Shown here piece by piece: positions 44,317 to 53,675 of a stretch of 64,000 nucleotides of DNA. Numbering within the stretch: the first letter of the stretch is position 1; each line of letters opens with the position of its first letter. The translations under genes and the position numbers were made by a program. Below the pieces are notes generated by a model, which was not told where the DNA came from, searched no databases, and saw only the letters and a list, made by a program, of their open reading frames with translations. Source of the stretch: Brevundimonas sp. (GTDB lineage: Bacteria > Pseudomonadota > Alphaproteobacteria > Caulobacterales > Caulobacteraceae); the NCBI RefSeq assembly GCF_016742135.1, contig NZ_JACVCG010000003.1:369148-433147 (forward strand), given 5' to 3'.

Positions 44317-46712
44317 AGTTCACCCTCTCCTGGCTGAAGGATCACCTGGACACGACGACGGACGCGGCGGGCGTGGCCGAGGCCATGACCATGGCCGGGA
44401 TGGAGGTCGAGGACGTCACCGATCCGACGACGGCCCTCTCCCCCTTCACCGTCGCCCGGATCGTCTCGGCCGCGCGCCACCCCGATGCCGACCGGTTGCA
44501 GGTCTGTCAGGTCGAGACCGTGGATGGGCCGAAGGAAATCGTCTGCGGCGCGCCGAACGCCCGGGCGGGGCTGGTCACCGTCTACGCCCCCATCGGCGCC
44601 TTCGTGCCGGGCCTCGGCGTGACCCTGGTCGAGAAGCCCGTGCGGGGCGTGGTCTCGAACGGCATGCTGTGCTCGGCGGCCGAGCTGGAACTGCCCGGCG
44701 ACAGCGACGGCATCCTCGACCTGCCCGCGGACCTCGCGGTCGGCACGCCGGCGGCCGAGGTGTTCGGGGCCGAGCCGGTCATCGACTTTGAGGTCACCCC
44801 CAACCGCCCCGACTGGCTGGGCGTGGACGGCATCGCCCGGGATCTGGCCGCCGCCGGTCTGGGCCGGCTGAAGACCCCCGCCATCGCCCCCGTGCCGGGC
44901 CGCTTTGCCTGCCCGGTGTCGATCCGGCTGGAGGCCCCCGGCCTGTGCCCCGTCTTTGCCGGACGGGTGATCCGGGGTGTCAGCAACGGCCCCTCGCCCG
45001 AGTGGCTGCAGCGGCGGCTGGCGGCCATCGGCCTGCGGTCCATCAACCGGCTGGTCGATGTGACGAACCTGATCGCCTACGACCGGGCCCGGCCGCTGCA
45101 CGTCTATGACCTCGGCAGCCTGAAGGGCCAGACTGTGGTCGCCCGGGGCGGGACCGAGGGCGAGACCCTGGCCGCGCTGGACGGCAGGACCTATGCGGCG
45201 GCCCCGGACATCTGTGTCATCGCCGACGACGACGGCCAGAGGGCCATCGGCCTTGGCGGCGTCATGGGCGGCGAGACGACCGGCTGCTCGGACGCCACGA
45301 CCGACGTCTTCCTCGAGAGCGCCTGGTTCGATCCGCTGGCGACGGCCCAGACCGGACGGACCCTGGGCATCAGCTCGGACGCCCAGTACCGCTTTGCCCG
45401 CCGGGTCGACCCCGGCACGGTGGTGCCCGGGATCGAGCTGGCCACCCGGATGATCCTCGACCTGTGCGGCGGCGAGCCGTCCGAGGTCGTGGTCGCGGGC
45501 GAGGCCCCGGCGGCCCCCGAAGCCTTTGCCTTTGACCCGGCCCGCGTCGGGCGGCTGACCGGGCTGGACGTCAGCCCGGAGCGCACCGCCGAGGTGCTGA
45601 CCGCGCTCGGCTTTGCCGTCGAGACCGGCCAGCCGTGGACGGTGACCCCGCCCAGCTGGCGCGCCGACGCCCATGGCCCGGCCGACCTGATCGAGGAGGT
45701 GGCGCGGATCGTCGGCTATGACGCCCTGCCGTCCACCCCCCTGCCGGATCTGGGCGCGCCCAGCGCCGGCCTGCTGTCGCCCCTGCAGGCCCGGGTGCGC
45801 CGGGCCCGCCGGGCGCTGGCCGCCCTGGGCTATGCCGAGGCGGTCACCTGGTCCTTCACCAGCCAGGACATTGCCCGGGCCTTTGGCGGCGGGGACGACC
45901 GGCTGGTGGTCGAGAACCCGATCGCCCAGGGGCTCGACTGCATGCGGCCCTCGATCCTGCCCAATCTGATCCAGGCGGCGGCGCGGAATGCCGCCCGGGG
46001 CCACCCCGATGTGGCCCTGTTCGAGATCGGGCCGGTCTATCGCGACGACAGCCCGACCGGTCAGCGGACGGCCATCACGGTCGTCGTGGCCCCCCATGCG
46101 GCCCGCCACTGGAGCGGGGCGGGAGAGGACCCGCTGTTCCAGCTGAAGGGCGACCTGATGCGCCTCCTGACCCTGCTGGGGGCCCCGGCGGGCCTGCAGA
46201 CGGTTCAGGACCCCGAGCGCAGCCCCACGGACAGCTGGTGGCATCCGGGCCGTTCGGCGCGGGTTCAGCTGGGACCGAAGGCGGTCATCGCCCAGTTCGG
46301 TGCCCTGCATCCGGCGACGCTGAAGATGCTGGACGCCGAGCCCCCGATGCTGGGCTTTGAGCTGATCCTCGAGGCCCTGCCCGAACCGCGCGGGGCGAAG
46401 ACCAAGTCGCGCGGCCCGGCCAGGCTCTCGACACTGATGCCGCTCAGCCGCGACTTTGCCTTTGTGGTCGAGGACCGCGTGCCGGCCGGGGATCTGATCC
46501 GGGCGGTGCAGGGCGCGGACAAGGCGCGGATCGCCGATGTCGTCGTCTTTGATGTCTATCGCGGCAAGGGCGTCGAGCCAGGTTACAAGTCGGTAGCGCT
46601 GGAGGTGACGATCCAGCCCGATCAGGCGACCCTGACCGAGGCCGAGATCGAGGCCCTGTCGGCCAGGATCGTGGCGGTGGCGGAAAAGCTGGGTGCGACC
46701 CTGCGCCAGTAG
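44313..46712 (+). CDS. pheT: Phenylalanyl-tRNA synthetase beta subunit
   Basis: 799 residues from a GTG start giving [20 protein letters not shown]. Domain order: N-terminal region, EMAP/tRNA-binding domain ([20 protein letters not shown]), B3/4 editing domain, B5 domain, class-II-like domain and a C-terminal ferredoxin-like anticodon-binding domain ([19 protein letters not shown], then [20 protein letters not shown]). Editing of mischarged Tyr-tRNA resides here. It is coupled by four bases to the small upstream gene. Confidence 0.97.
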   Translation: MKFTLSWLKDHLDTTTDAAGVAEAMTMAGMEVEDVTDPTTALSPFTVARIVSAARHPDADRLQVCQVETVDGPKEIVCGAPNARAGLVTVYAPIGAFVPGLGVTLVEKPVRGVVSNGMLCSAAELELPGDSDGILDLPADLAVGTPAAEVFGAEPVIDFEVTPNRPDWLGVDGIARDLAAAGLGRLKTPAIAPVPGRFACPVSIRLEAPGLCPVFAGRVIRGVSNGPSPEWLQRRLAAIGLRSINRLVDVTNLIAYDRARPLHVYDLGSLKGQTVVARGGTEGETLAALDGRTYAAAPDICVIADDDGQRAIGLGGVMGGETTGCSDATTDVFLESAWFDPLATAQTGRTLGISSDAQYRFARRVDPGTVVPGIELATRMILDLCGGEPSEVVVAGEAPAAPEAFAFDPARVGRLTGLDVSPERTAEVLTALGFAVETGQPWTVTPPSWRADAHGPADLIEEVARIVGYDALPSTPLPDLGAPSAGLLSPLQARVRRARRALAALGYAEAVTWSFTSQDIARAFGGGDDRLVVENPIAQGLDCMRPSILPNLIQAAARNAARGHPDVALFEIGPVYRDDSPTGQRTAITVVVAPHAARHWSGAGEDPLFQLKGDLMRLLTLLGAPAGLQTVQDPERSPTDSWWHPGRSARVQLGPKAVIAQFGALHPATLKMLDAEPPMLGFELILEALPEPRGAKTKSRGPARLSTLMPLSRDFAFVVEDRVPAGDLIRAVQGADKARIADVVVFDVYRGKGVEPGYKSVALEVTIQPDQATLTEAEIEALSARIVAVAEKLGATLRQ

Positions 46713-46785
46713 GTATGCGCTTCAAAATCTGATTGACGATCTCCGGTTTTTCGAACAGTGTTTCGGGGAATAGGGGAGTGTTTTC

Positions 46786-47142
46786 ATGAGAGTACGCGTT
46801 GTTGCGGGGCTCGCCGCGTGCGCCCTTCTGGGAGGCTGCGCGGAATTGGTGACCGGCATGGCCGCCTTTTCCGATCAGCTGGACGCCGAGAACGGTGCCT
46901 GGTGGCCGGACGAGCATCATTCGGATCGCATGGATGGCGAATGCCCGGCTTTCAGCGAATACGGGCGGGTCAACAACCAGACCTACTACCGGGTCCGCAA
47001 CCTCGGCTCGCGCAGCGCCACCATGACCGTCACCTGGAGCACGGGCCTGACCAGCAGCTTTTCGCTGTCGCCGGGCGAGACCAGCCAGTTCGTCTATATG
47101 ACCCCCTCCGTGACGCCCCGTCGCATAGAGGCTGAGTGCTGA
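46786..47142 (+). CDS. Small predicted lipoprotein
   Basis: 118 residues; lipobox LLGGC at residues 14-18 after a signal. The mature part is a compact beta-rich domain: AENGAWWPDEHHSDRMDGEC, NNQTYYRVRNLGSRSATMTV and a terminal EAEC. Three Cys after the lipobox region suggest at most one disulfide. TTGACG at 46732-46737 could be a -35 element. No family recognised. Confidence 0.72.
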   Translation: MRVRVVAGLAACALLGGCAELVTGMAAFSDQLDAENGAWWPDEHHSDRMDGECPAFSEYGRVNNQTYYRVRNLGSRSATMTVTWSTGLTSSFSLSPGETSQFVYMTPSVTPRRIEAEC

Positions 47143-47189
47143 CGGCAATCTGCCGTTAACCTTGCCGCCGCAAGTCTGACTCAATGCCG

Positions 47190-47219
47190 CGAGAATGTGG
47201 GCCACGAGAATGTGGGCCG
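47190..47219 (+). repeat. Tandem 15-base duplication upstream of eipA
   Basis: CGAGAATGTGGGCCA (47190-47204) is followed immediately by CGAGAATGTGGGCCG (47205-47219), 14 of 15 bases identical, in the eipA leader 39 bases before its ATG. It looks like a recent slippage duplication. Confidence 0.85.
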
Positions 47220-47257
47220 CGACAGGGTGCGCCCATCGCTGCCCGAGGAGATTTGCC

Positions 47258-47887
47258 ATGGACCGTCGCAAGCTGATCCTGACCGGCCTTGCCGCCGCCA
47301 CGCCGCTGGCGGCCGGTTCGCTGTCGGGCTGTGCCACTTCCCAGCCGGGTCAGGGCCCGGCGGGCCCCAACTATCCGATCCGCTCGGATCAGCAGGCCCC
47401 GGCCTATACGGCGGACGAGCTGATCGCCGCCGGCTCGCGCGAGCTGGGCATCGCCGCCGAGGCCATGGGCGGGGCCATCGAACGCATCTTCGCCGATCAG
47501 GGTGACAGCCCGACCGCCTATATCGCGGGCGAGGAGGGCGCGGGCGCGGTCGGTGTCGGCGTGCGCTACGGACGCGGCGCGCTGCACATGAAGGACCTCA
47601 GCGCTTCACAGGAAGTCTTCTGGCAAGGCATCTCCATCGGCTGGGACGTGGGCGGCAACGCCAGCCGCGTCTTCACCCTGGTCTACGGGCTCTACTATCC
47701 CGACATGATTTACCGGCGGTACCCGGGGGTCGAGGGCTCGGCCTATCTGATCGGCGGGCTGGGCGTGAACTATCAGCAGGCTGACGGCATCATCCTGGCC
47801 CCCGTGCGCACCGGCGTCGGCCTGCGCCTCGGTGCCAACGTCGGCACCATGGCCTACAGCCGCCAGCGGAACCTGCTGCCGTTCTAG
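47258..47887 (+). CDS. eipA: EipA-like envelope integrity protein (DUF1134)
   Basis: 209 residues from the ATG after CGAGGAGA. Signal with a Cys at SLSGCATS that may be lipidated. The mature DUF1134 domain has GAIERIFADQGDSPTAYIAG, GVGVRYGRGALHMKD, WQGISIGWDVGGNASRVFTL, GLGVNYQQADGIILAPVRTG and a terminal RLGANVGTMAYS. EipA is a periplasmic beta-barrel-like protein needed for envelope integrity in Brucella, with homologues in Caulobacter. It overlaps the end of the convergent gene by four bases. Confidence 0.88.
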   Translation: MDRRKLILTGLAAATPLAAGSLSGCATSQPGQGPAGPNYPIRSDQQAPAYTADELIAAGSRELGIAAEAMGGAIERIFADQGDSPTAYIAGEEGAGAVGVGVRYGRGALHMKDLSASQEVFWQGISIGWDVGGNASRVFTLVYGLYYPDMIYRRYPGVEGSAYLIGGLGVNYQQADGIILAPVRTGVGLRLGANVGTMAYSRQRNLLPF

Positions 47888-48720
47888 GGGCGGGAAATAC
47901 CGTCTGAAGGGTCTGAAGGGTCTCCTCCCTGTTGCGGAGCAATGGGGAGGTGGCGCGGCGCATCTTGCGCCGTGACGGAGGGGTTCTGGGCCGAGGGCTG
48001 AGGGCTGTGCGCGGGGTGAAGATCCCCTCCACCACTTCGTGGTCCCCCTCCCCACCCGAGGTGGGGAGGAGACGCTGCGTCCTCCCGCAATTTACCGTCT
48101 GAACCGTCTGAACCGTCTGAATTCGCCCTGGCCAGCGAGCGGGCCAGGGTCTGGATCTCGGCGACCTGGGCTTCGAGGGCGTCCATGAGGGGGTCGGGCC
48201 TGGGCGCGGGCGGGGGGGCCGGTTTTGCTGCCGGCTTCCGGGCTATGTCCAGCAGGGTGCGGTGCAGGCGCATCCAGCGGCCGGCTTCGGTGGCGTGGCC
48301 CTTCAGGATGGCGCGGTTCAGGCGGATGAGCGCGTGGTTGGCCATGTCGGCATAGTCGGGCAGGCCCTGTTCCATCTCGGCCTCGAGGTCGACGGGTTCG
48401 GGGGCGGGCTGATCCTGCCGACGCCAGCCTTCTTCGGCGGCCCGGTTCCGGAGCGTCGAGACGCGCATGCCGTAGCGGTCGCAGACGACGGAGGCGGACT
48501 CCCCCGCCAGATAGTCGGCCCGGGCGCGGGCCCAGGTCTCGTCCGAGGCGCGGTGATGGCCGGAGCGACCGGATGGGCGGGAGCGGGGTTCACGTTCGGC
48601 GAAGATGCCGGCACATTCGTCGTCGATCGAGGCGCGGTCGGGGTCGTAGTCGGGATCGTGTCCCGGCCAGTCATTGGGCCAGTAGCCGTCTTCGGTGTGG
48701 TTTGGGTCGTGCGGGTCCAT
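47884..48720 (-). CDS. Terminase-small-subunit-like HTH protein of unknown function whose C-terminus is encoded by a repeat
   Basis: 278 residues from the ATG preceded by GGGAGGAC. N-terminus acidic and Asp/Pro rich (HDPNHTEDGYWPNDWPGHDP). A HTH-like unit, WARARADYLAGESASVVCDR followed by YGMRVSTLRNRAAEEGW, resembles the short DNA-binding module found in terminase small subunits and related proteins. A helical segment (MANHALIRLNRAILKGHATE) follows, then a Pro-rich linker. The last 79 codons lie in the repeat element at 47899-48120 plus a short end, giving SDGSDGSDG and SPPHLGWGGGPRSGGG, so the natural stop was probably lost or the element inserted into the gene. No phage genes adjoin it. Confidence 0.7.
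   Translation of the reverse strand: MDPHDPNHTEDGYWPNDWPGHDPDYDPDRASIDDECAGIFAEREPRSRPSGRSGHHRASDETWARARADYLAGESASVVCDRYGMRVSTLRNRAAEEGWRRQDQPAPEPVDLEAEMEQGLPDYADMANHALIRLNRAILKGHATEAGRWMRLHRTLLDIARKPAAKPAPPPAPRPDPLMDALEAQVAEIQTLARSLARANSDGSDGSDGKLREDAASPPHLGWGGGPRSGGGDLHPAHSPQPSAQNPSVTAQDAPRHLPIAPQQGGDPSDPSDGISRP
47899..48120. repeat. Hairpin-rich dispersed repeat element with 9-base tandem repeats at both ends
   Basis: Left end: ACCGTCTGA, AGGGTCTGA, AGGGTCTCC (47899-47925). Right end: three exact ACCGTCTGA (48094-48120). Inside are perfect stems CGGCGCA-TCT-TGCGCCG (47956-47972), ACCAC-TTC-GTGGT (48031-48043) and CTCCCCACC-CGA-GGTGGGGAG (48048-48068). From memory, very similar GC-rich blocks recur in Caulobacterales intergenic regions; that is recollection, not a search. 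Here the block is inside the 3' end of a reading frame. Confidence 0.65.
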
Positions 48721-48850
48721 GGGGTCCTCCCTCAGTCTCAACCGGTCAGTGGGCGGGGCTGGTCGACCAGGGCGGGGAGAATGACGGTCAGGACGGGCAG
48801 GGCCTTGGAAAGGCGGGGGTTTGTTGGCGGAGATGTGCGGGTTGGGCGCC

Positions 48851-49738
48851 TCAGCCCTCGGTCTTGAGGATCGCCTCTATCCCCTCGCGATAGCTCGGGT
48901 AGCGGGGGCGCCAGCCGAGTTCGGCCTTGGCGCGGGCGTTCGAGAGGCGTTTGGAGTCGAGATAGAAGCGGCGCATGCCCTCGGAGACGGAGGGGTCGGT
49001 CCAGTCGACCTCGGGCGGCAGGGGCAGGCCCATGCGGCGGGCGGCCCATTCGATGACCTCGTCGGCGGGCGAGGGCTGGTCATCGCACAGCGTATAGGCG
49101 CGGCCGGGGTGGGGGCGGGCCATGGAGGCCGTGAGGCCCGAGACGACATCGTCGACATGGATGCGGTTGAACACCTGACCGGGCTTCCTGACCAGCCGGG
49201 CGGTGCCGTCGCGCAGGCGCTCGACGACGGACCGGCCCGGGCCATAGAGGGCGGGCAGGCGAAAGAGCTGAACCGTCAGACCCATGCCCTGGCCGGCCTC
49301 AAGCCATTCGGCCTCGGCCCGGACGCGGCGGGCCCCCGCCAGGCTGGAGGCATGAAGGGGTTCATCCTCGAAGGCCCAGGCACCGGCCCGGTCGCCATAG
49401 ACGGCGCTGGACGAGATGTAGCCGATCCAGTCGGGCCAGGCGCCCGAGGCCGAAAGGGCCGGGATCAGGGCCCTGAGCCCCGGACAGCCGGAGGGCTCGG
49501 GCGGGGCGGTGACCAGCAGGGTCCGGACGGCCGATACGGCGTGCTTGAGCGCCCCGGGGTCGGCCGGATCGACGGCCTGAAAGCCGGCGTCCGCAAGTTC
49601 GGCGCGGGCCTCGGGCGAGCGCGAGGTCAGCCAGGCGGTGCCGCCGTTCGCCCGCACGTCGCGGCCCATGGCCTGTCCCAGCCAGCCGCCGCCGAAGATC
49701 AGGATCGACGGGGTCTGGGGGGATCGGGGCGGGCTCAC
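48851..49738 (-). CDS. NAD(P)-dependent epimerase/dehydratase-like protein (YeeZ type)
   Basis: 295 residues from a GTG start. Rossmann start SILIFGGGWLGQAMGRDVR, then YISSSAVYGDRAGAW with the catalytic-like Ser, and DDVVSGLTASMARPHPGRAY. The usual Tyr-x3-Lys is not evident: the matching helix reads AGARRVRAEAEW. YeeZ-like family members share this loss, so activity is uncertain. C-terminus LGWRPRYPSYREGIEAIL is typical. It follows sqdB by 13 bases on the same strand and is probably co-transcribed. Confidence 0.85.
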   Translation of the reverse strand: MSPPRSPQTPSILIFGGGWLGQAMGRDVRANGGTAWLTSRSPEARAELADAGFQAVDPADPGALKHAVSAVRTLLVTAPPEPSGCPGLRALIPALSASGAWPDWIGYISSSAVYGDRAGAWAFEDEPLHASSLAGARRVRAEAEWLEAGQGMGLTVQLFRLPALYGPGRSVVERLRDGTARLVRKPGQVFNRIHVDDVVSGLTASMARPHPGRAYTLCDDQPSPADEVIEWAARRMGLPLPPEVDWTDPSVSEGMRRFYLDSKRLSNARAKAELGWRPRYPSYREGIEAILKTEG

Positions 49739-49751
49739 GGGTGAACCGGGA

Positions 49752-50987
49752 TCAGGCCGTGCGCAGATGGGCGGCGGCGGTGGCCGAGACCACGGGCTCG
49801 GTCTTGAGCGCCTCGGCCCGGCGGGCGTTCCAGCTGGAGACGCAGGGGATTTTGGAGCGGTCGGCCCGGGCGGCATAGCGGCGGGCAATCTCGGTCACGT
49901 CCTGCATGAGGCCCTCGGCCAGGGTGATGGGTTTAAGGCCCAGCTCGCGGAACTGGTCATTGGCGACGACCAGGTCGTTCTCGTCGGCTTCCTGACGCGG
50001 GTTGGGGACATTGTGGACCTCGGCCCCGGTCATGCCCGCGACCAGTTCGGCCAGGTCGCGCACGCGGCGGCTCTCGGTCATCTGATTGAGGATCTTGACC
50101 CGGTCCCCGGCCTTCGGCGGGTTCTTGAGGGCCAGTTCGACGCAGCGGACCGTGTCCTGGATGTGGATGAAGGCGCGGGTCTGGCCGCCCGATCCGTGGA
50201 CGGTCAGCGGATAGCCGACGGCCGCCTGGATGAGGAAGCGGTTGAGGACCGTGCCGTAGTCGCCGTCATAGTCGAAGCGGTTGATCAGGCGCTCGTCCTT
50301 GCGGGTTTCCTCGGTCTCGGCACCCCAGACGATGCCCTGGTGCAGGTCGGTGATCCGGAGGCCGTCGTTCTTGGCGTAGAACTGGAACAGCAGGGCGTCC
50401 TGGGTCTTGGTCATGTGGTAGATGGAGCCGGGGTTCGGCGGGAACAGGATCTCCTGCTCGGCCGGGCCGAAGTCGGTCTCGACGGTGACCTTGAGATAGC
50501 CCTCGGGAATGCGCAGGCCGGCGGTGGTGTAGCCATAGACCCCCATGGTGCCGAGGTGGGCGAGGTGGACGTCCAGCCCGCTCTCGACGATGGCGGCCAG
50601 CAGATGGTTGGTGGCGTTCAGATTGTTGTCGACGGTGTAGAGCTTGTGCCGGGCCGACTTCATCGAATAGGGGGCTGCGCGCTGTTCGGCGAAGTGGACG
50701 ACGCTGTCGGGGGCAAAGTCGCGGATCAGGGCGACCAGACGGTCGAACTCCTTGCCGACGGTCATGTTGACGAAGCCGATGTCCCGGCCCGAGACCTCCT
50801 TCCAGGCGGCGATGCGCTCGCCCATGGAGCGGATCGGCGTCAGGGAGGTGACCTCAAGCTCATTGTCGATGTTCCGGCGCGACAGATTGTCGACGATCGT
50901 CACATCCCAGCCGCGGGCCGACAGGTGCAAGGCCGTGGGCCAGCCGCAGAAACCATCACCCCCGAGAACCAGAACTCGCATCGACAT
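49752..50987 (-). CDS. sqdB: UDP-sulfoquinovose synthase SqdB (SQD1-like)
   Basis: 411 residues from the ATG that follows AGGAG at six bases; a GTG two codons earlier is too close. SDR-fold enzyme that makes UDP-sulfoquinovose from UDP-glucose and sulfite. Diagnostic SQD1 segments: LGGDGFCGWPTALHLSARGW, IVDNLSRRNIDNELE, SLTPIRSMGERIAAWK, DSVVHFAEQRAAPYSM, LGTMGVYGY, SIYHMTKTQD (Tyr-x3-Lys), FGTVLNRF-type YGTVLNRFLIQAAVG and GGQTRAFIHIQDTVRCVEL. Supplies the head group of sulfolipid, which Brevundimonas is known to contain. sqdX or other sulfolipid transferases are not in the window. Confidence 0.92.
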   Translation of the reverse strand: MSMRVLVLGGDGFCGWPTALHLSARGWDVTIVDNLSRRNIDNELEVTSLTPIRSMGERIAAWKEVSGRDIGFVNMTVGKEFDRLVALIRDFAPDSVVHFAEQRAAPYSMKSARHKLYTVDNNLNATNHLLAAIVESGLDVHLAHLGTMGVYGYTTAGLRIPEGYLKVTVETDFGPAEQEILFPPNPGSIYHMTKTQDALLFQFYAKNDGLRITDLHQGIVWGAETEETRKDERLINRFDYDGDYGTVLNRFLIQAAVGYPLTVHGSGGQTRAFIHIQDTVRCVELALKNPPKAGDRVKILNQMTESRRVRDLAELVAGMTGAEVHNVPNPRQEADENDLVVANDQFRELGLKPITLAEGLMQDVTEIARRYAARADRSKIPCVSSWNARRAEALKTEPVVSATAAAHLRTA

Positions 50988-51078
50988 ATACACTCCTGCA
51001 ATCGCGGACCGGGCCCGCCGGATACTGCCCTAAAGCAAGGCGACGGCGATCCCAAGTCCGAAGGCGGCCCTGAACGGC

Positions 51079-51911
<833 letters not shown>

Positions 51912-51915
<4 letters not shown>

Positions 51916-52574
51916 GCGGCCTCCTTGGGCGCGGTGTGGGTCAGGAAGTGGAGCAGGTCGGGGGTGTGGTGATCGACCCAGTCGCCGATCTCATGGCCGT
52001 GGCCGTCGCCGACCAGGACGGTGGTCATGCCCAGCGCCTTGGCCGGGGCGAGGTTGCGCGGCGTGTCCTCGAAGAAGACGGCGCCCTCGGCCTCGATGGC
52101 GTGGGCCGCGAGGAAGCGGCGGAAGGTGGCGGGGGCGGGCTTGGGCACCAGATCCATGTCCTCGATGGCATGGACGGCGTCAAAGGCCCCGGTGATGCCG
52201 ATACGCTCCAGCACCCGGGTGGCGTGATAGCGGGCGCCATTGGTCAGGACGAACCGGCGGCCGGGCAGGCGGCGCAGCGCCGCGTCGAGGTCGGGATTGG
52301 GCTCGAGCGAATCCAGCGGCACGTCGTGGACCTCGGTCAGGAAGGCCTCGGGGTCGATCGCATAGTTGGCCATCAGGCCGGCCAGGGTGGTGCCGTGCTC
52401 GTTCAGGAACTGCTTCTGCAGGACGCGGGCCTCTTCCTGGGGCAGGCCGACGGCGGCCATCATGAAGGCGTTGATCCGCTCCTGTACCAGCCGCATGACG
52501 CCCTGTTCGCGGGGATACAGGGTGTCGTCCATGTCGAAGATCCAGACGCGGGCGCGGTGGAGCTCGACGCTCAT
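51912..52574 (-). CDS. HAD-family pyrimidine 5'-nucleotidase-like hydrolase
   Basis: 220 residues. HAD motif [10 protein letters not shown] (Asp14, Asp16), motif [10 protein letters not shown], the Lys in PKPAPATF and motif [19 protein letters not shown]. The cap region resembles the SDT1/PHM8 group of pyrimidine nucleotidases. It overlaps both argB and dapD by four bases, so it is a firm member of the argB-HAD-dapD operon; its relation to lysine or arginine synthesis is unclear. Confidence 0.88.
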
Positions 52575-53497
52575 GTCGCGCGCACCAGGGTTCCGGCGCC
52601 GTGCTCGGTGAACAGCTCGACCAGCATGGCGTGGGGGCGGCGTCCGTCGAGGATGACCACGGCCTCGACCCCGGCGCGCACGGCGGCCATGGCGGTCTGG
52701 AGCTTGGGGATCATGCCGCCGGTGGCCGTGCCGTCGGCGATCAGCCCCTCGGCCTCGGCCAGGGTCATCTGGCGGATGATCTGGCCGTCCCTGCCCCTGA
52801 CGCCCTCGACGTCGGTCAGCAGCAGCATGCGTTTGGCCCCCAGCGCCCCGGCGAGGGCACCGGCGACCGTGTCGGCATTGACGTTGTAGGTCAGGCCGTC
52901 GTCGGCCACCCCGATCGGGGCGACGACCGGGACCCAGTCGGCGTCGGACTCGATCAGCCGGGTGATCAGCTTGGCATCGACGCGGGTCGGTTCACCGACG
53001 AAGCCGAGATCGACCTCCTGCTCGATCAGGCTGTCGGGATCGCGCTTGGTGCGGCGGGTGCGCTCGACCGTCAGCAGGCCGGCGTCCTTGCCCGACAGGC
53101 CGACGCCGCGCACATCGGCCTGTTTGCCGGCGACGGTGATCCAGTGGGCGATCTCCTTGTTGACCGCGCCGGACAGGACCATTTCGGCGACCTGCATGGT
53201 GTCGGCGTCGGTGACGCGCAGGCCGTCCACGAAGCTGGACTTGACGCCCGCCTTGTCCAGCATGGCGCTGATCTGCGGTCCTCCGCCGTGCACGACGACC
53301 GGGTTCACCCCCATCAGCTTCAGCAGCACGATGTCGGCGGCGAACTGTTTGGCGACGGCGGTCTCGCCCATGGCGTGGCCGCCGTATTTGATGACGACGG
53401 TCTGGCGGTCGTAGTTCTGGATGTAGGGCAGGGCCTCGGCCAGGGTCTTGGCCGTGGTCCAGGCGCGGTCTTCGGATTGGCGTTCGATCTCATCCAT
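52571..53497 (-). CDS. argB: Acetylglutamate kinase
   Basis: 308 residues. Amino-acid kinase fold with [28 protein letters not shown] (substrate Gly-rich loop), [14 protein letters not shown] and [20 protein letters not shown]. It phosphorylates N-acetylglutamate in arginine synthesis. An N-terminal extension ([15 protein letters not shown]) of the kind found in arginine-inhibited hexameric forms is present, which suggests feedback inhibition by arginine. First gene of the operon with the HAD and dapD genes. Confidence 0.96.
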   Translation of the reverse strand: MDEIERQSEDRAWTTAKTLAEALPYIQNYDRQTVVIKYGGHAMGETAVAKQFAADIVLLKLMGVNPVVVHGGGPQISAMLDKAGVKSSFVDGLRVTDADTMQVAEMVLSGAVNKEIAHWITVAGKQADVRGVGLSGKDAGLLTVERTRRTKRDPDSLIEQEVDLGFVGEPTRVDAKLITRLIESDADWVPVVAPIGVADDGLTYNVNADTVAGALAGALGAKRMLLLTDVEGVRGRDGQIIRQMTLAEAEGLIADGTATGGMIPKLQTAMAAVRAGVEAVVILDGRRPHAMLVELFTEHGAGTLVRAT

Positions 53498-53675
53498 GGT
53501 GCGGGCTCACTAGATCGGATCGGCCCGAAACGGAAGCGGGGCAAGGCTCGCGGACGCCGTGTGGCCCGCATACCCCGGTTCACCGTCTGTTGACCGCCAC
53601 CGCTGCTGTAACGCTTGTCGTCGGGGAATCCTGCAGTAGGGTGCCTGCTGGATATTCACGCGAGGGGCTTTCCCA

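Noticed and set aside
42624..46310. Very long open frame on the minus strand, over 1200 codons, opposite pheS-pheT
   Set aside because: It is antisense to two certain genes, has a repetitive Gly/Arg/Gln/His composition and no domain. Such frames are expected in GC-rich DNA from codon bias.
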